DNA from: Monodelphis domestica
Lineage: Eukaryota > Chordata > Mammalia > Didelphimorphia > Didelphidae
Assembly: GCF_027887165.1 (NCBI RefSeq)
Contig: NC_077232.1
Span: 85,965,881-86,029,880 of the forward strand
Length of the DNA: 64,000 nucleotides
Direction: 5' to 3'
Position 1 is the stretch's first letter; each line of letters starts with the position of its first letter. Position numbers and translations under genes: made by a program. The notes under the pieces are model-generated. The model made no database searches. It was not told where the DNA came from and was given only the letters and a program-made list of their open reading frames with translations. This document shows, piece by piece, positions 56,310 to 64,000 of the stretch.

Positions 56310-58690
56310 TTGAAAAAAAAAATTAAGTTCCATTTCCATTTTTATTTTTTTATTTTATTTTTTGGAAAATTTTAGTCAATTTAGAACAGTATTCCTTGGT
56401 TAAAATGATCATATTTCTTTCCCTCACTCCACTTCCCCCATCCCTTCCTGTAGCCAACACACAATTATACTGGGTTTTACATGTGTCCTTGATTGGAAAC
56501 TATTTCCATGTTGTTGATGTTTGCACTAGGAGGATCATTTCGAGTCTACATCCCCAATAATATCCCCCTTGATCCATGTAATCAAGCAATTGTTTTTTTT
56601 TTTTTTTGGTATTTCTGCTGCTCCAACAGTTTTTCCTCTGGATATGGATAGTATTCTTTCTCGTAGATTCCTCTGAGTTGTTCAGGATCACTGCATTGCC
56701 ACTAATGGAGAAGTCCTTTACATTCAATTGTACCATAGTGTATCAGTCTCCCTTTATAATGTTCTCCTGGTTCTGTTCCTGTCACTCTGCATCGATTCCT
56801 GGAGGTCATTCCAGTTCACATGGAATTTCTCCAGTTTATTATTCCTTTGAGCACAATAGTATTCCATCACCAACATATACCAAATTTTTTTTCAAATGTT
56901 CTCAAATTGAAAGGCATCCCCTCATTCTCCAATTTTTTGCCACCACAAAGAGTGCAGCTATGAATATTCTTGTACATGTCTTTTTCCTTATTATCTCTTT
57001 GGGGTACAAACCCAGCAGTGCTATAGCAGGATCAAAGGGTGGACAGTCTTTTATCACCCTTTGGGCATAGTTCCAAATTACCCTCCAGAATGGTTGGATC
57101 AATTCACAACTCCACCAGCAATGAATTAATGTCCCAACTTTGCCACATCCCTTCTAACATTCATAACTTTCCTTTGCTGTCATGTTAGCCAATCTGCTAG
57201 GTGTGAGGTGATACCTTAGAGTTTTTTTGATTTGCATCTCTATAATTATAAGAGATTTAGAACACTTTTTATGTGCTTATTAATAGTTTTTATTTCTTTA
57301 TCTGAAAATTGCCTATTCATGTCCCTTGCCCATTTATCAGTTGGAGGATGGCTTGGTTTTTTTGTATAATTGATTTAACTCTATAAATTTGAGTAGTTAG
57401 ACCTTTGTCAGAGGTTTTTGTTATGAAGATTTTTCCCAATTTGTTGCTTCCTTCTAATTTTGGTTACATTGGTTTTGTTTGTACAAAAACTTTTTAATTT
57501 AATGTAATCAAAATTATTTATTTTACATTTTGTGATTTTTTCCAACCTTTGCTTGGTTTTAAAATCTTTCCTTTCCCAAAGATCTGATATGTATACTATT
57601 CTGTGTTCACCTAATTTACTTATAGTTTCCTTCTTTATATTCAAGTCATTCACCCATTCTGAGTTTATCTTGGTGTAGGGTGTGAGATGTTGATCCAAAC
57701 CTAATCTCTCCCAAACTGTCTTCCAATTTTCCCAGCACTTTTTATCAAATAATGGATTTTGGTCCCAAAAGCTGGGATCTTTGGGTTTACCATAGACTAT
57801 CTTGCAGAGGTCACTTACCCCAAGTCTATTCCACTGATCCTCCTGTCTATCTCTTAGCCAGTACCATATTGTTTTGATGACTACTGCTTTATAGTATAGT
57901 TTGAGATCTGGTACTGCAACGCCACCTTCCTTTGCATTTTTTTCATGATTTCCCTGGATATCCTTGATCTTTTGTTCTTCCAAATGAACTTTGTTATGTT
58001 TTTTTCTAATTCAGTAAAAAAGTTTTTTTGGTAGTTCAATGGGTATAGCACTATATAAGTAAATTAATTTGGGTAGGATGGTCATTTTTTATTATGTTAG
58101 CTCATCCTTCCCATGAGCAATCGATGTTTTTCCAATTATTTAGATCTAGTTTTAATTGTGTGGAGAGTGTTTTGTAGTTGTGTTCATATAGTTCCTGTGT
58201 TTGTCTCAGCAGATAGATTCCTAAGTATTTTATATTGTCTAGGGTGATTTTAAATGGAATTTCTCTTTCTAATTCTTGCTGCTGAGATGTGTTGTAAATA
58301 TATAGAAATGCTGATGATTTATGTGGGTTTATTTTGTATCCTGAAATTTTGCTGAAGTTGTTGATTATTTCCACTAGCTTTTTAGTTGATTCTCTAGGAT
58401 TCTTTCATTAGACCATCATGTCATCCGCAAAGAGTGATAACTTGGTCTCCTCCTTGCCTATTTTAATGCCTTCAATTTCTTTTTCTTCTCTAATTGCTAC
58501 TGCTGGTGTTTCTAGTACAATGCTAAATAATAGAGGTGATAATGGGCATCTTTGTTTCACTCTTGATCTTATTGGGAATGCATCTAGTTTATCCCCATTG
58601 CAGATGATGTTTGCTGATGGTTTTAGATATATACTATTTATTATTTTTAGGAAAGGCCATTCTATTCTTATGCTTTTTAGTTATCACATC
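56310..58690 (-). mobile_element. 5'-truncated L1, about 2.4 kb
   Basis: Runs on the minus strand from part of the ORF2 reverse transcriptase (about 58.69 kb) through the ORF2 C-terminus to the L1 3' UTR and A-rich end near 56.3 kb. The + strand frames in this region (for example 56606-57070) are antisense shadows. Confidence 0.9.
56900..58690 (-). pseudogene. L1 ORF2 fragment, inactivated
   Basis: The reverse transcriptase catalytic motif LFADDMMV is read at 58434-58411 and is followed at once by TAA, where the family normally continues. Further open pieces at 58374-58102 (90 codons), 57983-57408 (191 codons) and 57102-56902 (66 codons) carry the rest of the reverse transcriptase, the connecting region and the C-terminal part, with frame breaks and stops between them. 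The endonuclease domain is missing. In the family, ORF2p nicks DNA and reverse-transcribes the element RNA. This copy cannot make a working protein. Confidence 0.88.
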
Positions 58691-58699
58691 TGAATTTAC

Positions 58700-59339
58700 C
58701 ATGCTCTCTCAGATCTACTTCAAACTCCAGTTCTTTTCTCAAGCAGCCACTTTACTCTTTATCCCTAAACTAATAAAACATTATGTATTTTCTAATATCA
58801 TCCTTAGATCTTTTAATGCCAGGTCACATAGCATCTGCTCTAGGATTTTTTCCTTTGATCTTTCTATCTGGAAGGGATGTCTATCTTCTTCAATTTAATG
58901 GCACATTGTAATATAGCTAAATGTGCATGAGCCTTATCCCCTCCATTCCTAAGATCTAAGAAGACCTAAGAAGATTGTGTCTTCTGCTATCTTTGTATCT
59001 CCAATGACTTGTACAGCCCCTTACTTATAATGGACACAATTATTGTTTATTTAATTGAATTGAAATGACATTTTCCAGGAGTAACTGTAGTTTAAAGTCA
59101 CAGATTCATTGATAGACTGGAAGGGACCTCAGAGTTCGTCATTAACAATCGACACCGAAACTGTGAATGTTGTCTGTGATATCTTTAGCAATTGTTCAAC
59201 TACAGGGAAAACTTACTTAAAAGCCATTAACATCTAATGGTAGAATTTCAAGCATCTTTGGTAGCTGTAATTACTCTGGGATTGATGATATTCTTTTTGG
59301 AGCCTAAAATTCCCTCTTCTATTGAATAACCCTCTTATT
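58700..59339. other. L2/MIR scraps in unassigned sequence
   Basis: L2-like atctttgtatctccaatgac near 58990 and MIR-like gatagactggaagggacctc near 59112; otherwise unrecognised. Confidence 0.45.
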
Positions 59340-60345
59340 AATTTTTTAAATTTAATTAATTAATTTAGAATATTTTTCCAAGTTTACATGATTCGTGTTC
59401 TCCCCTCTCTTGGAGCCAACAAGCAATTCCACTGGGCTTTACATGTATCATTTTTCATATTTGCCATAGAGAGAGCATTTAAAGTCAATATCCACAATCA
59501 TATCCCCATTGAACCATGTGATCAATCATATCTTTTTCTTTTGTGTTTCTACTACCACAGTTCTTTCTCTGGATCTGGAGAGCATTCTTTCTCATAAGTC
59601 CCTCAGAATTGTACTGGATCATTGCATTGCTGCTAGCAGAGAAGTCCATTATGTTCAATTGTGCCACAGTGTGTCAGTCTCTGTGTACATTGTTCTCCTG
59701 GTTATGTTTCTTTCACTTTGCATCAATTTCTGGAGGTCTTTCCAGTTCACGTGGAATTCCTCCAGTTCATTATTCCTTTGAGCACAATAATAGTCCATCA
59801 CTAACAGATACAATAATTTGTTCAGCCATTCCTCAATCAGAGGAAAATCTCATTTTTCATTTTTTTTTGCTACCACAAAGAGCAAGGCTATGAATATTTT
59901 TGTACAAGTCTTTTTCCTTATTATATTTTTGGGGTACAAACCCAGGAGTGCTATGACTGAACCAAAGGGCAGACAGTCTTTTATTTTTATTTATTTATTT
60001 ACTTTTTAATAAAAAACCCTTACCTTCTGTGTATTGGCTCCAAGGCAGAAGAGTGGTAAGGGCTAGGCAATGGGGGTTAAGTGACTTGCCCAGGGTCAGG
60101 CATTCTTTTAAAGCCCTTTGGGCGTAGTTCCAAATTGCTTTCCAGAATGTTGTATCAATTAAAAAATCATCAATGGTTGGATCAATCAACTCCAAGAGCA
60201 ATGCATTAGTGTCCCTATTTTGCCACATCCTTTCCAACATTTATTATTTTCCTTCGCTGTCATTTTGGCCAATCTGCTAGGTGTATGGTGGTACTTCAGC
60301 GTTGTTTTGATTTGTATTTCTCTAATTATGGCCTTCTCTTATTTA
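59340..60345 (-). mobile_element. 5'-truncated L1 3' end with a nested SINE
   Basis: A second minus-strand L1: 3' end gcaattccactgggctttac, ctctggatctggagagcatt, gttctcctggttatgtttct, then tgctatgactgaaccaaagg gcag, then after the SINE ccctttgggcgtagttccaa and caatctgctaggtgtatggt. ORF2 is broken by stops. Confidence 0.88.
59984..60098 (-). mobile_element. CORE-type SINE nested in L1
   Basis: A T-rich start (reversed tail), aaacccttaccttctgtgta, ggctccaaggcagaagagtg and gtgacttgcccagggtca; 5' truncated. Flanks gacagtctttta (59972-59983) and ggcattctttta (60099-60110) match at 10 of 12 bases, a decayed target-site duplication. Confidence 0.85.
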
Positions 60346-61062
60346 GTATGAATAAGGCTAGTTGGGTTTGGTTGTACAAACTTGTAATCACTGTTACTAT
60401 AGAGACTGGCAGATCTCAGGCTTGAGAGTTCGGCACTGAAGTGAGCTAAGTTTTTTGAGAGTCCCCACTAAATTGTACATCAATATGTTGAATCCCTGAG
60501 ATCTGGATTAGGATAGTAAGGACACCAGATTGCATAAGGAGGGGGAAATGGGTGTAAGTTAGAGATGGAGCAGGTTAAAGACTTCAGATTATCAGTAATG
60601 GGGGAGCAGGTCTGTGAGTAGCTACTGTACTTTTAGCTTAGACCTAGTTTTGAAAAATGAGTAAGTCTGGGGCCACATAAAAATGCCTGAGTTTAGTGTG
60701 TTACCTGGCCTCTTATTCTCTTGATAAAACAAAAACCATCTATAAATACTTTAGCATGTATAAAAAGCTTCACAAGAGACTAATGCTAATAATTTTCCAA
60801 TTACACAACCAAGCAGAAAAAAGAAGTAAACATAAACTTTCTCACTGCCATAATTATAATTCCATTTCCAGGAAAATGAGGAAGACAAATGACTTGGTAG
60901 TCCTAAAGCATCTAGGCCCTCATTTTTTGCTTTCCAGATCCTAGAATATCTCTCATCAAAATCTTATTCAGAATTTTCAGAGCCAACCACATCTGCATTC
61001 TGTATGTCAGGATTCACAGCCTTTGATTTGAGCCTGTATAAAGGAATATAGTTGTGGGGGTG
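60346..61062. other. Repeat-free block, candidate conserved non-coding element
   Basis: Unique-looking sequence. The part at 60690-60960 is AT-rich with ctaatgctaataattttcca, ccaattacacaaccaagcag and cataattataattccatttc. The 82-codon + frame has no family resemblance. Confidence 0.28.
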
Positions 61063-61262
61063 GGTGGGCAGGTAGGTGGCTCAGTGGATTGCACCCAGGC
61101 CCAGAGATGGGACATGCTGGGTTTAATTTGACCTCAGACACTCTCTAGCTGTGTAGTCCTGGTTGTCACTTAACCCTGATTTCCTAGCCCTTCATGCTCT
61201 TCTGATTTGGAACCAATACTTAGTATTAATTCTAAGTTGGAAGGTAAGAGTTTGAAAAAAAA
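61063..61262 (+). mobile_element. tRNA-derived CORE-type SINE, near full length
   Basis: gggcaggtaggtggctcagt ggattg, agctgtgtagtcctggttgt and ggaaccaatacttagtatta, then an A run. Confidence 0.9.
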
Positions 61263-61639
61263 AGTTATGGGAGGTACTTGTACAACAGTTTTGTCAAGGA
61301 TGAAATCAGTCCTGGCTTGCTAACCTAGTGATACTGAGTCATCAGTACCTGGCCTTTTGTTGTTCTCTGTGATTCTTAAGTACCGGTCTCTGAGGAATAG
61401 ATAGAGCCATCAGGTCCCAGGCAAATACTCAAGTTAACAATAACTGAATATAGAATGGCTCTGTCTGACCTGATAGAAAATGCACCGTACAAAAGATGTG
61501 TACTCTGGTCTCCAAAAGGTCAAAAGAATTTTTTCCCCTTCCTAGAAGGGCTCAACATTTCTAGACCCTATTGGTTAAGACCTCTGGCCCCAAATGATGC
61601 AAGCATTCTGGGTTTTTAGATTCAAGCAGCATCAAAAAT

Positions 61640-61890
61640 ATTAGAACTAGAAGGAACCATGGAACATATTTAGGTTGGAAGGGATTTCAGACTACAGAAT
61701 TTTAGAGCTGTGAGATCCTTAGAAGTCATCTTCTTTCAGTGCCTTGTTTTATAGTTAAATATACTAAGACCTAGAAGGAGAGAATGACTTTTCAGCATAT
61801 AAATTATTAGTGACAGTGTTAGGACAAAAATCCAGGTTTTCTGATTTCTAGTCCAGTTTTCTTAGCTTTTGCTTCCTCTTTAGCCTCTTG
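61640..61890 (-). repeat. MIR-like SINE relic
   Basis: ttagagctgtgagatcctta gaagtcatc, then aatatactaagacctagaag and acaaaaatccaggttttctg. Confidence 0.55.
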
Positions 61891-62234
61891 ATATTCTTTA
61901 TTTTGTCTTGTTCTTTTAGCTTGCCAAATGTCTACCTTAGACCACTATTCACTGTTAGAAAAAACAACTCTCTCTGTTTCCTAATCCAAGCAGCATGGAA
62001 AAATGGCAAAGGCATCAGAGCCTCTACTGGCTCCTTATGTTGAACAGGTTACAAACTACAGGGCAGTCTGAGACTGCACTAACTTGGCACTGAGCTCTCT
62101 TGTTCATGACAGGCTCAGTGAGGTAGCCTTTTAGCAAATAGCTTTTATTATAATGGAGTTTTTCTTAAAAAATGAACCACAGCACAGGGTCAGAGATGAG
62201 AGAGCCACATGCTAAGAATAGGAGGAATGACTCA
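61891..62234. other. Unclassified sequence
   Basis: No feature recognised, apart from a MIR-like scrap near 61990-62040. Confidence 0.35.
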
Positions 62235-62530
62235 CAGAATAATAGAATTTGAGCTGGAAGAGACCTCGGTGATTATCTAGTTACTCCCCCACCCACCATA
62301 ATGTCTAGAGGATGAAACTGAGGCCTTTAGAGGGAAAGGGAATTGCTCAAGGTCAAAGTAAGTAGTTGAGCTGAAATTGAGGATTACAGAGGATAGGAAA
62401 GTCCTATAACTCCCCAGAATCTCAGAGCTGCAGGGGATCTGAGTTTCTTTATTCTAAGTCTATTTGGATCTAGCTTGGACATTCTTTGGCTCTACGATTC
62501 TGTTTCTCTATTAGTTGATTTGGGACTCTG
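62235..62530 (-). repeat. MIR-like SINE relic
   Basis: aatttgagctggaagagacc tcggtgattatctag, gatgaaactgaggcctttag and attgctcaaggtcaaagtaa. Confidence 0.65.
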
Positions 62531-62699
62531 ACCTAGGTGGAGTAGGTATAGTAGTTAAGTAGTTACTTCCATGTTCAAAGAACTAGAGAACTAGATTGGT
62601 GCAACAAAACATACACTGAATAACAAAATGGCCAGAATCTCATAATATTCTGATGGCTGCTGTTTTTCTCCTCCCTGCCACACTTCACTCCCCTTTACT

Positions 62700-63125
62700 G
62701 ATGAATAAGAATCTGTAATGGCAATTAGAAGAGACCTCAGAGGGCTTCTATCCCAACCCATATTGGGGTCAAAATTTGCTCTACAAAATCTCTGACAATA
62801 TAGCATCTTGATGAAGAAGACAGGTCTCCTCTGGTACTGCAAAAACCACTACCTACTGAATAAACCCATTTCAGTTTTAAACATCTCTAATCAATGCGGG
62901 AGCTTGTCCAAATATTGAATCCAAACTTGCCCCCTTGTAATTTCCTCTAATTGTCCTCTCTGGCTAGGCAAAACAAGATTAATTCTCCTTAATGACAATC
63001 CTTCAAAAACTTGAAGATAGCACGTTTCTTCTAAATTTTTATTTATTCTGAGTCAATACTTTTAGTTTCTTCATTTGGTTTTTGTATAACATAGTAACCA
63101 ATGCTCTCTGACTACACACACATAA
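62700..63125. mobile_element. CR1/L3-like LINE relic
   Basis: Starts gcaattagaagagacctcag agg, then gagcttgtccaaatattgaa, tgtcctctctggctaggcaa and caaaaacttgaagatagcac gtttcttct, matching the order of ancient CR1/L3 sequence. The 83-codon minus frame here is spurious. Confidence 0.5.
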
Positions 63126-63675
63126 ATACTAATAAGGTCCAACACAGAACCTCCGTCTACCTTCCTCATAGGGACAGGATGTGTCTACCTTTCATCAGTG
63201 GTAAGAGCCACGATTGAGAACAAGATATATCTAATTCCCAGCAGGCCTGCAGAAGCTAACTGCCAGGTACTGGGAAGGAATAAGGGTCTCTGGTAGACTA
63301 AGGTAGACTAAGATTCTTTTCTAGAATTCTTTTTATCAAATATATACATGCATACCTCTCAAAATGATCATTCTGATTTAAAAAAAATACTTCATTTTGT
63401 ACACTGGGTGGGTTGGACAAGGAAGGCAGGAAGAGAAAAATGGGCAGTATCAAAGATTACCAGAAAAAGGTATTGCAAACTGTCAGGGTTTTATAGATGA
63501 CTTTGGTATGAAGTGTCATCTGGAAAGGAGAAGCTGTCACTCTGCTGGAGCAGTAACCACTGCTATTCAGGATCATTTATTTATCTGCAGTGTGCAGGTG
63601 TCAAAGGTACTGAAATCAGTTGTCTCCTATACTGGGCCAGTGATTTGGTTGACACTTTCTCGTTATTAGGAAGGA
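63126..63675. other. Repeat-poor stretch, nothing recognised
   Basis: A 90-codon + frame (63397-63669) and a minus-strand acceptor-like ttctcctttccag near 63532-63520 were checked; neither gives SORCS2-like protein. Confidence 0.4.
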
Positions 63676-63679
63676 TGGT

Positions 63680-63865
63680 ATATTAGGAAGAGCATTTTAT
63701 TTAGAAAGGGGTCCGAATCCTGTCTAAGATACTTAATGTCTTTGTGACCTTGGACAAGTCACTTGCTCAAATTTAGATCTTCATTTTCTCACTTCTCAAA
63801 AGAGGGAGTTGTAGTAAGTACCCTCTAAGGTCTCTTTGAGATTTAAAAGTACTGTAAGATCTCCC
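63680..63865 (+). repeat. MIR-like SINE relic
   Basis: tttgtgaccttggacaagtc acttgctc, then cctctaaggtctctttgaga. Confidence 0.65.
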
Positions 63866-64000
63866 CCTTCTACATGCTGTCTTTTTATTTTGGATTTCAG
63901 ATGTTTCAGCACCATGGTTAGTGATCCAGCAGTCTTCCCCAAAACAGTGAGTTTTCTAATCCAATTCCACTCAAATTTATCTAATTGCTAAACTGTACTT

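Noticed and set aside
56606..57070. 154-codon plus frame
   Set aside because: Antisense reading of L1 ORF2 and 3' UTR; the same antisense peptide pattern recurs at 59543-59893.
62591..62842. Possible upstream SORCS2 exon in an 83-codon minus frame
   Set aside because: The peptide does not resemble SorCS proteins and the DNA matches CR1/L3-like wording.
63450..63535. Minus-strand cag acceptor with a short open frame and gtaatc donor
   Set aside because: The encoded peptide (MTLHTKVIYKTLTVCNTFF) does not look like SORCS2 and phase cannot be tied to the next exon with confidence.
1..64000. tRNA genes suggested by the many tRNA-like SINE heads
   Set aside because: Every tRNA-like head is followed by a SINE body and has lost the cloverleaf; none stands alone.
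1..64000. CRISPR array, operon, phage or bacterial defence system
   Set aside because: Base composition, introns and interspersed repeats show vertebrate nuclear DNA; tandem repeats here lack unique spacers.

Overview
The window comes from a marsupial nuclear genome; the species cannot be fixed from the sequence alone. The DNA is AT-rich and full of marsupial-type interspersed repeats. These include tRNA-derived SINEs of the class whose head reads ggtggctcagtggatagagagc and whose body reads agctgtgtgaccctgggcaagtcacttaaccc, SINEs with an RTE-like tail, marsupial L1 3' ends, and older MIR, L2 and CR1/L3 relics. Nearly every long open frame in the window is a shadow of a simple repeat or a transposon fragment.

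One host gene is recognised: the 3' end of SORCS2 (sortilin-related VPS10 domain receptor 2) on the minus strand. Four coding exons join with matching phases. They are 50880-50781 (end of the lumenal region), 48335-48233 (transmembrane helix), 23727-23624 (first part of the cytoplasmic tail) and 19143-19079 (last 20 residues and TGA). The introns are about 2.4, 24.5 and 4.5 kb. The tail exon has three in-phase candidate donors, so a 14- or 18-residue acidic insert could be included or skipped. The transmembrane exon uses a GC rather than a GT donor. The 3' UTR lies below 19079, with a proximal AATAAA at 18452-18447 and a more convincing distal one at 14525-14520. No upstream SORCS2 exon could be found between 50.9 and 64 kb.

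Layout: 1-14.5 kb is presumed intergenic, with an AT-rich tandem array, a large GAA/CTT triplet tract, a CCTT tract, SINEs, an L1 inserted into an older L1, and an LTR-like element. 14.5-19.1 kb is the putative 3' UTR with a hAT-like element inside it. 19.1-50.9 kb is SORCS2 exons and introns; the large intron carries a roughly 10 kb block of old minus-strand L1 sequence (26-36 kb) interrupted by an LTR and SINEs, several SINEs, and two further hAT-like copies. 50.9-64 kb is upstream intron or unassigned, with a second copy of the first LTR-like family, two minus-strand L1 3' ends and CR1/L3-like relics. There is no bacterial-type operon, CRISPR array or novel gene system. The most interesting signals are the SORCS2 tail splice options, the hAT-like family, the nested insertions and several repeat-free blocks that look like candidate conserved non-coding DNA.
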